Positions 27,889 through 36,133 of a stretch of 64,000 bases of DNA are shown here, in pieces. The position numbers were made by a program, and so were the translations under genes. The notes beneath the pieces are model-generated. The model saw nothing but the letters and a program-made list of their open reading frames with translations, ran no database searches and had not been told where the DNA came from. Source of the stretch: Aliiroseovarius salicola (lineage in GTDB: Bacteria > Pseudomonadota > Alphaproteobacteria > Rhodobacterales > Rhodobacteraceae); the NCBI RefSeq assembly GCF_027891095.1, contig NZ_JAQIIO010000006.1:181974-245973 (forward strand), in the 5' to 3' direction. The first letter of the stretch is position 1, and every line of letters starts with the position of its first letter.

Positions 27889-28974
27889 TCAGAACAATGA
27901 AAGTTGATCCCCCGCCTTTGGCGGCACCCGAAATTGCGTGCACTCCAACGGTGGAAGATCCTGAAGCAAGCCAAGACGGCGAATGGCAACCTTGAACCTA
28001 TGTGCCAGTAGCCGGGAAAATTCACCTTGTCCGATCATGCGCCGCCCAAAATCAGCGCGATAGTTTTCACCACCTCGCATCTCACGCATGCGCGACATCA
28101 CCCTGTTTGCCCGATCTGGAAACGCTTCTTCCAACCAATCCTGAAATAGCGGACCAACTTCTCCGGGCAATCGCAGCAAGATATAGTTTGCCGCCTTCGC
28201 GCCTGCTGATTGGCTTTCGCTCAGGATTGATTCTAGCTCGTGATCTGTCAGCGCGGGAACAATCGGAGCCACCATCACGCGCGTTGGAATCCCTGCTCTG
28301 GCCAGCGCTTCAATTGATTTCAAACGCCGCGCCGGAGCAGGTACGCGTGGTTCCATCCGGCGCGATATCTTTGCGTCCAGTGTGGTTAGCGACACGCCGA
28401 CATGCACAAGGTTCCGCGCCGCCATTTCTGACAACAGATCCAGATCCCGCTCGATCAAAGTGCCTTTGGTTACGATGGTCACTGGGTGTCGATGGGCCAG
28501 CAATACTGTCAGGATCCCACGCATCACACGATATTGCCTTTCAATCGGTTGATAGGGATCTGTGTTGGTGCCGATTGCAATTGGTGCTGGGGAATAGGCT
28601 TTTCGGGCAAGTTCCGATGCCAGTCTTTCGGGGGCATTTGGACGGGAGATCAACCGGGTTTCAAAATCCAGCCCCGGAGAATACCCGAGGTAGGCATGGG
28701 TGGGACGCGCAAAACAATATATGCAGCCATGTTCGCAACCACGATAGGGATTGATGGATCGGTCAAAGGGCAGATCCGGCGAGGTGTTTCGGGTGATGAT
28801 ACTGCGCGGCGATTCGATACTGACATGCGTACGCAGAGGTTTTTCTTCCTGTTTTTCCCAACCGTCGTCGCAGTCTTCCGTGACATAAGCCTCGAACCGA
28901 CCGGCAAAATTACTGGTTGCCCCCCGTCCGGGTCGGCGTTCAGCCCCTACCTGTCGGATTTTTGATCTTTCCAT
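27889..28974 (-). CDS. PA0069-family radical SAM protein
   Basis: A 361-residue radical SAM enzyme with cluster cysteines C80, C84 and C87 (RGCEHGCIYC), in the SPL-like spacing typical of the PA0069 group. Conserved blocks NTDPYQPIE, TKGTLIERD and MEPRVPAPARRL follow. Members resemble spore photoproduct lyase at the N-terminus, but their reaction is unknown. The ATG at 28974 follows GGAGGGC. It sits between, and opposite to, the two parts of the split methionine synthase; a link is possible but unproven. Confidence 0.88.
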   Translation of the reverse strand: MERSKIRQVGAERRPGRGATSNFAGRFEAYVTEDCDDGWEKQEEKPLRTHVSIESPRSIITRNTSPDLPFDRSINPYRGCEHGCIYCFARPTHAYLGYSPGLDFETRLISRPNAPERLASELARKAYSPAPIAIGTNTDPYQPIERQYRVMRGILTVLLAHRHPVTIVTKGTLIERDLDLLSEMAARNLVHVGVSLTTLDAKISRRMEPRVPAPARRLKSIEALARAGIPTRVMVAPIVPALTDHELESILSESQSAGAKAANYILLRLPGEVGPLFQDWLEEAFPDRANRVMSRMREMRGGENYRADFGRRMIGQGEFSRLLAHRFKVAIRRLGLLQDLPPLECTQFRVPPKAGDQLSLF

Positions 28975-29163
28975 GTGCCCTCCGGTGACCATAATAGAAC
29001 ATTACAAGAACATATGAAGCGTTTTCACCAAAACAGTGCAAAATATTCATTTGCTTTTGCGTCGTTCAAAGCGCACTCAGTGTCGCAATCGTTTCAGACC
29101 TAAGCGGCCAAATCGTCGCATTTGTTAAAGAACGCAGAGTTTCAGCCAAGGGAAAAGGCAGCC

Positions 29164-29865
29164 ATGTCGGACGAAGAAGATATCATCCTGAGCGAGTTGA
29201 ACGACGAAGAACTTGTTCAGCAGATGCACGATGACCTTTACGACGGTCTCAAGGAAGAGATCGAAGAAGGCGTTAACATCCTGCTCGAACGCGGTTGGCA
29301 GCCTTACACGGTTCTGACCGAAGCCCTCGTGGGCGGTATGACCATCGTTGGTGCTGACTTCCGTGACGGCATCCTGTTTGTGCCAGAAGTTCTTCTGGCA
29401 GCAAACGCAATGAAAGCCGGCATGGCCATCCTGAAGCCGCTTCTGGCTGCCACAGGTGCTCCGCGCATGGGCAAGATGGTGATCGGCACCGTGAAAGGCG
29501 ACATCCACGACATTGGCAAGAACCTCGTGTCGATGATGATGGAAGGCGCTGGTTTTGAAGTGCATGACATGGGCATCAACAACCCGGTTGAAAACTATCT
29601 GGAAGCCTTGGAATCCGAGCAGCCCGACATCCTCGGCATGTCGGCTCTTCTGACCACCACCATGCCCTACATGAAAGTCGTGATCGACGCGATGGTCGAA
29701 AAAGGCATCCGCGATGACTACACCGTACTGGTGGGTGGCGCTCCTCTGAACGAAGAGTTTGGTAAAGCCATTGGTGCTGACGGCTATTGCCGCGATGCGG
29801 CTGTTGCTGTGGAAATGGCAAAAGACTTCATGTCGCGCAAGCACAACCAAGGTGTTGCCAGCTAA
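29164..29865 (+). CDS. Corrinoid (B12)-binding methyl-carrier protein
   Basis: A 233-residue protein with the MetH/MtgC-type cap domain (residues 10-95: LLERGWQPYTVLTEALVGGM, ILFVPEVLLAANAMKAGM) and the Rossmann B12 domain with the base-off ligand motif D113-x-H115-x2-G118 (KGDIHDIGKN). Later segments GMSALLTTTMPYMK and VLVGGAPLN also match. In Roseobacters such a protein carries the methyl group for a split methionine synthase, working with the homocysteine methyltransferase and a separate folate-binding partner not seen here. The ATG at 29164 follows AAGGGAAAAGG. Confidence 0.92.
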   Translation: MSDEEDIILSELNDEELVQQMHDDLYDGLKEEIEEGVNILLERGWQPYTVLTEALVGGMTIVGADFRDGILFVPEVLLAANAMKAGMAILKPLLAATGAPRMGKMVIGTVKGDIHDIGKNLVSMMMEGAGFEVHDMGINNPVENYLEALESEQPDILGMSALLTTTMPYMKVVIDAMVEKGIRDDYTVLVGGAPLNEEFGKAIGADGYCRDAAVAVEMAKDFMSRKHNQGVAS

Positions 29866-29887
29866 TCGCGCGCATTATGTTTTGGAC

Positions 29888-29915
29888 AAGGCCCTGCATT
29901 TTGTGGGGCCTTTTT
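29888..29915 (+). terminator. Intrinsic terminator after the corrinoid protein gene
   Basis: AAGGCCC pairs with GGGCCTT around a CTGCATTTTGTG centre and is followed by T residues, 23 bp after the stop. Confidence 0.85.
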
Positions 29916-29959
29916 CGTTTCCCCTTTCCATTGTCGTCACGCGTCCCCACATAGGTGTC

Positions 29960-30145
29960 ATGGACAAAATACGTTACATTCTTCTTCTCGGGCTTGTGAT
30001 TTCAGCGGGCGGACTGACCGTGCTGGTCGCTGGGCTTGCCGCTGCAAATGGCAAACTGAATGGGCGGACAGCTATGGTTTTATTGCCTTTGGTTATGCTC
30101 GCAAGCATCGCACTACGCGCACTCAGACCAGATAACAAAGACTGA
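29960..30145 (+). CDS. Small two-helix membrane protein
   Basis: A 61-residue reading frame starting at ATG 29960. It has a lysine/arginine start (MDKIRYILLLG), a hydrophobic helix near 6-27, a short polar turn (AANGKLNGR) and a second helix near 37-53, ending in a charged RALRPDNKD tail. It lies between the corrinoid protein terminator and the DUF1638 gene. No family is recognised. Coding status is inferred from the coherent membrane-protein pattern; a clear ribosome-binding site is lacking. Confidence 0.55.
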   Translation: MDKIRYILLLGLVISAGGLTVLVAGLAAANGKLNGRTAMVLLPLVMLASIALRALRPDNKD

Positions 30146-30235
30146 GATAACTGCCGCACTTAGGTAACTTGATACATTTGATCTTGAACGAAACACCTGG
30201 CGCGAAGATAGTAAACTTAACATGCGAATGTAGTT

Positions 30236-30260
30236 TTCAAAGGTAGGGCCTACCTTTGAA
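30236..30260. promoter_or_regulatory. 25-bp palindrome before the DUF1638 gene
   Basis: Two 12-base arms, TTCAAAGGTAGG and CCTACCTTTGAA, are separated by a single G, an essentially perfect inverted repeat. It ends six bases before the GGAGG ribosome-binding site and 17 bp before the DUF1638 start codon. It could be a repressor operator or, if transcribed, a hairpin that gates translation or shields the mRNA 5' end. No T-run follows, so it is not a terminator. Confidence 0.7.
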
Positions 30261-30276
30261 TGCACGGAGGGGACCA

Positions 30277-30924
30277 ATGCCATTTTCATTGCTGAATGAT
30301 GACAGTCTGACCAGGGCCGGCATGGCACCTGACATTGACAGGGGGAAGGTGTTGATCCTTGCTTGTGGTGCGTTGGCCAATGAGATCCTTGCAATTATTC
30401 GAACCAACCAGTTGGATCACCTGACCCTCACCTGCTTGCCAGCAATCCTGCACAACACACCGGATAAGATACCAGCCGCTGTAGAAGAGGCGTTGGAGAA
30501 GCATAAAGACCAGTTTGATAGTGTCTTTTTGGCTTATGCCGATTGTGGCACTGGGGGCAAGCTGGCCGAGATCTGCTCCAGATATGGGATTGAAATGATC
30601 CAGGGGCCACATTGCTATTCCTTCTTCGAAGGAAATGCGGCGTTCGAAGCTCGGGCAGAAGATGAGATTGACACGTTTTACCTGACCGATTTCCTCGCAC
30701 GGGGCTTTGAGAACTTTGTGATCAAACCGCTGGGCCTCGATCGTCATCCAGAGTTACGCGATATGTATTTTGGCCATTACAACCGGCTGATCTATATGGC
30801 ACAGACCGACAATCCGGAACTGGACGCCATGGCGCGAGCCGCCGCAGAAAAGATCGGGTTGGAGTATAGTCGCCAATTCACCGGGTATGGTGATCTGGAA
30901 ACGGCAATGACTGGGGCGAAGTAA
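30277..30924 (+). CDS. DUF1638 domain protein
   Basis: A 215-residue cytosolic protein of the DUF1638 family. Features are KVLILACGALANEI near residue 23, LTCLPAILHN, and a Cys/Gly-rich AYADCGTGGKLAEIC segment with later GPHCYSFFEG. The conserved cysteines could bind metal or a cofactor. Family members lie near corrinoid methyltransferases in many genomes, which fits the neighbouring corrinoid protein, so a role in handling cobalamin or the methyl carrier is plausible. That role is inferred. The ATG follows GGAGGGG, and a large palindrome lies just upstream. Confidence 0.85.
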   Translation: MPFSLLNDDSLTRAGMAPDIDRGKVLILACGALANEILAIIRTNQLDHLTLTCLPAILHNTPDKIPAAVEEALEKHKDQFDSVFLAYADCGTGGKLAEICSRYGIEMIQGPHCYSFFEGNAAFEARAEDEIDTFYLTDFLARGFENFVIKPLGLDRHPELRDMYFGHYNRLIYMAQTDNPELDAMARAAAEKIGLEYSRQFTGYGDLETAMTGAK

Positions 30925-30932
30925 GCTGCTCT

Positions 30933-30990
30933 AGGGGCTCTGCCCCTCGGCTTTCGCCTCACCTCGAGATATTTCTGGCAAGAAAAAAGG
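30933..30990. repeat. Intergenic repeat element, copy B
   Basis: GGGGCTCTGCCCCTCGGC, an internal GCCTCACC arm, then GATATTTCTGGCAAGAAAAAAGG. It shares order and most bases with copy A at 21002-21063, including the GGCAAGAAAAA tail. Like copy A it sits between converging genes and directly precedes a minus-strand terminator that uses its A-run. Confidence 0.7.
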
Positions 30991-31006
30991 CGCGCGCGTC
31001 GCGCCC
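30984..31006 (-). terminator. Intrinsic terminator of sufE
   Basis: On the minus strand GGGCGCG pairs with CGCGCC and is followed by TTTTTT, provided by the A-run of repeat copy B, 25 bp after the sufE stop. Confidence 0.8.
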
Positions 31007-31030
31007 TATCTCAGCGCTTGCGGATATATT

Positions 31031-31441
31031 CTACGCCGCTTCACTCGCGTGGTGGCGGATGCGTTCGACCATGGCGCGCACTCCGTTGGAGCGTTGTGAC
31101 GACAGGTGCTCGTTCAGGCCAAGACGGGCCAGTTCTGCATGTGCATCCACAGTGGCGACCTCAGCGACCGGCAGACCGTTATAAAGCGCTGCCAGAACCG
31201 CGATCAGACCACGCACGATCATTGCGTCACTGTCGCCGATGAAGCGGAATTCACCCCCGTCGATCACCGGTTGCAGCCAAACCTGACTGGCACAGCCTTC
31301 CACCTTGGTGGCGGGCACCTTCAACGCCTCTTCCATTGGCGGCATGGATTTCCCCATATCGATGACCGTTGCGTAACGATCTTCCCAATCATCCAGAAAC
31401 TCAAAGTCTTCGACGATTTCTTCAAATGCTGCACTGGCCAT
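31031..31441 (-). CDS. sufE: SufE-family sulfur acceptor
   Basis: Accepts persulfide sulfur from the cysteine desulfurase SufS and stimulates it in Fe-S cluster assembly. The 136-residue product has FEFLDDWEDRYATVIDMG near the N-terminus and the sulfur-carrying Cys50 in KVEGCASQVW. Length matches the family. It stands alone, not linked to the other suf genes in this window. Confidence 0.94.
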   Translation of the reverse strand: MASAAFEEIVEDFEFLDDWEDRYATVIDMGKSMPPMEEALKVPATKVEGCASQVWLQPVIDGGEFRFIGDSDAMIVRGLIAVLAALYNGLPVAEVATVDAHAELARLGLNEHLSSQRSNGVRAMVERIRHHASEAA

Positions 31442-31583
31442 GATGCTCTCCGATTGTTGGGATTAGGTAAGCGCAATGGCCTAAAAGGTCCAGCCCTGCA
31501 TTGCGTGCTTTTCAAACGGGCTCTCTTTTCAAAAGCCTTCTTCTGGGATAACCCTATGACAGTGTTATAGGAGACTGGACCAA

Positions 31584-32060
31584 ATGCGATTATCCGCCCG
31601 CTTTCTTGCCTTTCCGGCCCTGTTCATTGCCCTGTCGGGATGCGGTGGTGGCAGTGCCAGCTTAAATCCAACCACTTGGTTCTCTTCGCCTGGCCCCAAA
31701 GGGGTAGCAGTGGTGCCTGAGGGTGGTTTTTCGCAGGATCTTGATGGGCGCTTTTTGGTCAATCAGGTCACCGAGCTCAAGGTTTTGGAAACCAGCGGCG
31801 GGGTAATTTTAAGCACCAAGGGCTTGCCCCCGCGGCTTGGCTATTGGGATGCAGATTTGGTCGCGCAAAATGATGGCAAACCGGTGAATGGCGTTCTGAT
31901 CTATGATTTTCGCATCTCTGAGCCGGCTCAACACACCAATACTGGCATACCACAACAACGAGAAGTTTATGTGGGGCAGTTCATATCAGACCACGCCCTG
32001 CGTGATGTGCGTAGCATTCAGGTCAAAGGGGCTGGCAACACGATGAGCGCACGCCGTTAG
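31584..32060 (+). CDS. Predicted lipoprotein of unknown function
   Basis: A 158-residue protein with a type II signal sequence (MRLSARFLAFPALFIALSGC, lipobox ALSGC with Cys20) followed by a Gly/Ser-rich linker. The rest is beta-rich with no named domain, including LVNQVTELKVLETSGGVILSTKGLPPR and VYVGQFISDHALRDVRSIQV. Lipidation and envelope location are inferred from the signal. The gene lies between sufE and rnd without an operon partner. Confidence 0.72.
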   Translation: MRLSARFLAFPALFIALSGCGGGSASLNPTTWFSSPGPKGVAVVPEGGFSQDLDGRFLVNQVTELKVLETSGGVILSTKGLPPRLGYWDADLVAQNDGKPVNGVLIYDFRISEPAQHTNTGIPQQREVYVGQFISDHALRDVRSIQVKGAGNTMSARR

Positions 32061-32099
32061 GGGACCGAACGCGTTTTATTACCGGTTAACCGGACCTTG

Positions 32100-33260
32100 T
32101 CAGACTTCGAAAACTTCAACGCGCTGACCGCGTGCTGCAAGCGCGAGTTTGCCGTCGCAAAGACGGACGGCATCCGCCCCGAACACTTCGGAGCGCCACC
32201 CGTGCAAGGCCTGGACATTTCGCTTACCTGCAGCCAAAGCATCCAGATCCGCCGCTGATGCAATCAGTTTCTGAGCAACTTTCTCTTGTTCACAACGCGC
32301 TTTCAAAAGAACGCGCAGCAAATCGGCCAATGCGGGGTTTACTTGGAGTTTTTCTTTGTTCTTGCTCGTCACTTTGGGAAGGCTTTCCTGAGGACAGGCC
32401 AAACCTTCGGCAATGGCGTTCAGGATACCCTCTGCGATAACGCCTTTGCGGGCCTCGCGAAGCAAAAGGCGAGAGCGGCCAAGCTCTTGAATATCCTTGG
32501 GTTTGGTTGATGCCAGCTCCAGAAGGGCGTCATCTTTCATCACCCGATTGCGCGGCACATTGCGTGATTGAGCATAGGTTTCACGGAACCGCGCAAGCTC
32601 TCGCACGATTCCCAGAAAGCGTCCCGAATTGGTCCGGGTTTTCACGCGCAACCACGCGTTTTCTGGTAGGATTGTATATGTATCCGGGGCTAGCAGAACT
32701 GACAGTTCTTCCTGCACCCACGGGGCCCGGCCCGACTTGTCGAGTTCAGTTGACAACCATTCATAGATAACACGCAGATGGGTGACGTCCCCGATCGCAT
32801 AGCTTTTCTGCGCTGGTGTCAGTGGGCGGCGCGACCAATCCGTAAAGCGGCTGGACTTATCAAGCTGTGCACGGGCGATCTTGCGCACCAGCGTTTCATA
32901 GCCAACCTGATCCCCAAATCCGCAAACCATCGCGGCAACCTGAGTGTCAAACAGCGGCTTGGGAAACACGCCCGCTTCGACAAAGAATATTTCGAGATCC
33001 TGACGAGCGGCGTGAAAAACCTTGACCACATTCTCGTTGCGGAAAAGGTCATACATAGGCTCAAGCGACAGACCATCGACCAATGGATCAACCAGCACCG
33101 CGTCCTCATCCGTATCACCTGGCACCGCCATCTGTACAAGGCAGAGCTTGGAGTAATAGGTGCGTTCGCGCAGGAATTCGGTGTCCACAGTTACGTAGGG
33201 ATGCTGGGCGGCACGCGCGCAGAATTCAGCCAACGCTTCGGTGGTGGTGATGGTCTTCAT
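32100..33260 (-). CDS. rnd: Ribonuclease D
   Basis: 3'-5' exoribonuclease of tRNA maturation. The 386-residue protein carries the DEDD exonuclease start VTVDTEFLRERTYY (D26, E28), the later HAARQDLEIF and YAIGDVTHLRVIYEWL segments with the remaining metal ligands, and HRDC-type C-terminal helices. The ATG at 33260 gives the family N-terminus (MKTITTTEAL). It stands alone between a lipoprotein gene and purN. Confidence 0.95.
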   Translation of the reverse strand: MKTITTTEALAEFCARAAQHPYVTVDTEFLRERTYYSKLCLVQMAVPGDTDEDAVLVDPLVDGLSLEPMYDLFRNENVVKVFHAARQDLEIFFVEAGVFPKPLFDTQVAAMVCGFGDQVGYETLVRKIARAQLDKSSRFTDWSRRPLTPAQKSYAIGDVTHLRVIYEWLSTELDKSGRAPWVQEELSVLLAPDTYTILPENAWLRVKTRTNSGRFLGIVRELARFRETYAQSRNVPRNRVMKDDALLELASTKPKDIQELGRSRLLLREARKGVIAEGILNAIAEGLACPQESLPKVTSKNKEKLQVNPALADLLRVLLKARCEQEKVAQKLIASAADLDALAAGKRNVQALHGWRSEVFGADAVRLCDGKLALAARGQRVEVFEV

Positions 33261-33351
33261 GTGAATATCCTGATCAATGGATCTTGCCTGTTTGGCCGTG
33301 TTTACGGGGAATTTTCCCAAAAGGGAAGGCCAACGCAGGTGGCCCCTTTAT

Positions 33352-33957
33352 TCACGGAAGGTAAAGCGGAGTTCTATTCCCTTCCGCATATCGTCTCAAA
33401 ACGGCGGGATAGAGCTTGTGTTCTTCCGCCAGAACTCGCGCGGCAAGGCTAGCTGCATCGTCTCCCGGCAAAACGGGCACCCGTACCTGCCCCAGAACGG
33501 GTCCACCATCGAGTTCCGCCGTCACCTCATGCACCGAACAGCCCGCTTCAGCATCCCCCGCTTCGATTGCGCGCTGGTGGGTGTGGAGCCCTTTGTATTT
33601 CGGTAAAAGCGACGGGTGGATATTTAGGCAACGCCCAGCCCAATGGCCAGTAAATCCTTCGGTCAGGATCCGCATGAACCCGGCGAGGCATATGATGTCG
33701 GGCGAATGCGCTTCAAGCACTTCGTTGAGGGCCGCTTCAAACCCAGCCCGATCACCTGTGAAGTTTCGATGGTCCACGATTGCAGTGGATATGCCCAATG
33801 CTTCGGCTTTGGCCAGCCCACCCGCAGCGGGCACGTTCGACAGCACAAGGCATGGGCGCGCCGGGTGATCCCCGGTCATGGAGTTTACCAGCGTCACCAT
33901 GTTTGAGCCGCCCCCTGAAATCAGGATGGCGACCCGTTTCTTCGCGCCTGCGTTCAC
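33352..33957 (-). CDS. purN: Phosphoribosylglycinamide formyltransferase
   Basis: Folate-dependent GAR transformylase of purine synthesis. The 201-residue product has [16 protein letters not shown] at the start and the catalytic [24 protein letters not shown] block. It starts at GTG 33957, which overlaps the purM stop (GTGA). A weak G+C-rich hairpin follows at about 33319-33351. Confidence 0.96.
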   Translation of the reverse strand: MNAGAKKRVAILISGGGSNMVTLVNSMTGDHPARPCLVLSNVPAAGGLAKAEALGISTAIVDHRNFTGDRAGFEAALNEVLEAHSPDIICLAGFMRILTEGFTGHWAGRCLNIHPSLLPKYKGLHTHQRAIEAGDAEAGCSVHEVTAELDGGPVLGQVRVPVLPGDDAASLAARVLAEEHKLYPAVLRRYAEGNRTPLYLP

Positions 33958-35015
33958 AGAAGCGAACCCAGGTATTTAACGCCGTCACCAGCCTGAATAC
34001 GGCCAAGTTGGCTGACATTTTCGCCCGCAGCGGTCAGAAGGTCCGTGATCTTCTGGGCCTCTTTGCCATCGACCACCAACACCATGCCCTGACCGGAGTT
34101 GAAGGTCTTGAGCAATTCCGCCTCGTCCATGTTGCCGGTTTCGGCAAGCCATTTAAACACTGGCGGCAGATCCCAGGCATCCAGGTCAACCAGCGCGCCA
34201 AGCCCTTCTGGCAGAACGCGCGGCAGGTTTTCGGTCAAGCCGCCACCGGTGATATGGGCCAGCGCGTGTACGCCGCCAGATTTGATCGCTTCCAGAACCT
34301 GCGTGACATAAAGTCGGGTCGGGGCCAACAGAGCCTCTCCCAGTGTGATATCCGCATCCCATGGGCAGTCTGCATCCCAGCCAAGGCCAGAGACTTCGAC
34401 CAGTTTACGCACCAGAGAGTAACCGTTGGAATGCACACCATCCGATGCAAGCCCCAGAAGAACGTCACCGTCGCGCACGCCACGCGGAAGAACTTCTCCA
34501 CGCTCCAGCGCACCAACCGAGAAGCCCGCCAGATCAAAATCACCATCGTCATACATGCCTGGCATTTCAGCGGTTTCACCACCAATCAGCGCGCAACGTG
34601 ACAGCTCACACCCTTTGGCGATCCCTTCGATGATCCGCGCCGCCTTGTCGGTTTCCAAACGACCGGTCGCAAAATAATCCAGGAAAAACAGAGGTTCTGC
34701 ACCCTGACACACAAGGTCATTCACACACATGGCCACAAGGTCGATACCGATTGTGTCGACATTTCCGGTATCAATCGCGATCCGCAGTTTGGTACCCACA
34801 CCATCCGTGGCCGAAACCAGAACCGGATCTTTAAACCCGGCACCCTTGAGATCAAAAAGCGCGCCGAACCCACCCAGACCGGCCATCACGCCGGGACGGT
34901 TGGTTCGTTTCGCTGCCGGTTTGATCCGTTCGACCAGTGCATTACCTGCGTCAATATCCACACCCGCATCCGCGTAGGTGATACCTTTGGAGTTGCCTGT
35001 CGTCTGATCGCTCAT
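33954..35015 (-). CDS. purM: Phosphoribosylformylglycinamidine cyclo-ligase
   Basis: AIR synthetase of purine synthesis. The 353-residue protein begins [21 protein letters not shown] and contains [23 protein letters not shown] and [16 protein letters not shown], all typical of PurM. It is translationally coupled to purN. A separate purC-S-Q cluster lies 8 kb away. Confidence 0.97.
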   Translation of the reverse strand: MSDQTTGNSKGITYADAGVDIDAGNALVERIKPAAKRTNRPGVMAGLGGFGALFDLKGAGFKDPVLVSATDGVGTKLRIAIDTGNVDTIGIDLVAMCVNDLVCQGAEPLFFLDYFATGRLETDKAARIIEGIAKGCELSRCALIGGETAEMPGMYDDGDFDLAGFSVGALERGEVLPRGVRDGDVLLGLASDGVHSNGYSLVRKLVEVSGLGWDADCPWDADITLGEALLAPTRLYVTQVLEAIKSGGVHALAHITGGGLTENLPRVLPEGLGALVDLDAWDLPPVFKWLAETGNMDEAELLKTFNSGQGMVLVVDGKEAQKITDLLTAAGENVSQLGRIQAGDGVKYLGSLL

Positions 35016-35129
35016 CTCGTCCCCCAGTGTGAGAAGCCATGTTTTTCAGGGACGCGATATCTTACATGAGAGAAAGAGTCTACGGCCAGCTTGACGCGGG
35101 CTGAAAGTTTGATACTCAGGGGCCAAGGT

Positions 35130-35205
35130 GGGCCTGTAGCTCAACGGTTAGAGCAGAGCGCTCATAACGCTTTGGTTGGGGGTTCAAATCCCTCCGGGCC
35201 TACCA
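35130..35205 (+). tRNA. tRNA-Ile2 (anticodon CAT, lysidine type)
   Basis: A 76-nt cloverleaf with a GGGCCTG acceptor arm, a G-U closing pair, encoded CCA and anticodon loop CTCATAA. The CAT anticodon could mean Met, but the sequence (GGTTAGAGCAG D-arm and GCGCTCATAACGC anticodon stem) resembles the isoleucine tRNA modified by TilS to read AUA. Initiator and elongator Met tRNAs of this group differ in the acceptor stem. Confidence 0.88.
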
Positions 35206-35264
35206 ATTTCCCCTGCCCCAAATCGTACCAAGCGAAGTCAGCACGTTTGGAGCAAGAAAAGTTT

Positions 35265-36026
35265 TCAGCTGGCGTAATTAGAGCCTTCGTCATCCAGAAT
35301 GGCCTTGAGTTCCTCCAGATGCCGGGTGGCTTGATCCGGGTAGTCCTCTAACTCTTGCGCAGTTTTTTCCGCAATGGCTTCCGACAAAACTCGTAAGGGT
35401 TGACCAGTTTGCAGCGCTTTGATGTAGGTTTCAACCGCACGTTCGAAATAATAAAGCCGGTTGAATGTGTCCGCCACACTATCGCCGATGACCAGAACCC
35501 CATGATTGCCCATGATCATTGTCTTTATCTTCGGATCGGAGAGCATCCTGGCAAAGCGCGTTCCCTCTTCTTCAAATGCCAATCCACCAAAACCATCATC
35601 GATCACATATCGGTTATAGAAGGTCGCGGTGTTTTGATCGATCGGAGGAAGCGTGCTGTCTGCAAGCGAGGCAAGAACCGTCGCGTGGATGGAATGCACA
35701 TGCATCACGCACCGCGCGTGCGGGCACAGCCGGTGGATCGACCCATGCAGCCCCCATGCGGTGGGATCGGGCGCATCTGGGCGCGCCATCGTGGCTGGGT
35801 CATTCGCATCCAGTAAAAGCAGGTCAGATGCTTTGATCCGGGCGAAATGACGTTGATTTGGGTTCATCAGAAATTGCGAGCCATCTTCGTTCACTGCTAG
35901 AGAGAAGTGGTTCGCGACTGCTTCATGTAGGTTCAACCTTTCAGTCCAGCGAAAGGCTGCGGCCATGTCGACGCGTTCCTGCCAGTGCTCCATATTAGCT
36001 TGCGTGGAAACTGCCTGTTGGTTCAT
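35265..36026 (-). CDS. Class II aldolase/adducin-family protein
   Basis: A 253-residue class II aldolase-fold protein with metal-binding histidines H109 and H111 (CVMHVHSIHAT) and H175 (MGNHGVLVIG). At the position of the catalytic glutamate of fuculose-phosphate aldolase the sequence reads A90-W-G-L-H94, so a classical aldol cleavage is doubtful. Related adducin-like proteins of unknown function are common. The ATG follows a good GGAGG site. Confidence 0.85.
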   Translation of the reverse strand: MNQQAVSTQANMEHWQERVDMAAAFRWTERLNLHEAVANHFSLAVNEDGSQFLMNPNQRHFARIKASDLLLLDANDPATMARPDAPDPTAWGLHGSIHRLCPHARCVMHVHSIHATVLASLADSTLPPIDQNTATFYNRYVIDDGFGGLAFEEEGTRFARMLSDPKIKTMIMGNHGVLVIGDSVADTFNRLYYFERAVETYIKALQTGQPLRVLSEAIAEKTAQELEDYPDQATRHLEELKAILDDEGSNYAS

Positions 36027-36133
36027 TCAATCCTCCGTTTTTCTCACGATAAAAGGAAAATTCCCGGGTAAACTTGTTCAAAATCACCATTGGGGATGCA
36101 AATGCGACAGGATTAACAGGGATCCGGCGTGAC

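Noticed and set aside
29125..29850. 241-codon leftward frame
   Set aside because: It is antisense to the corrinoid-binding protein, is His- and Phe-rich and has no family motif.
35210..35265. Possible degenerate repeat near GCAAGAAAAG
   Set aside because: The match is shorter still and lacks the palindromic part.
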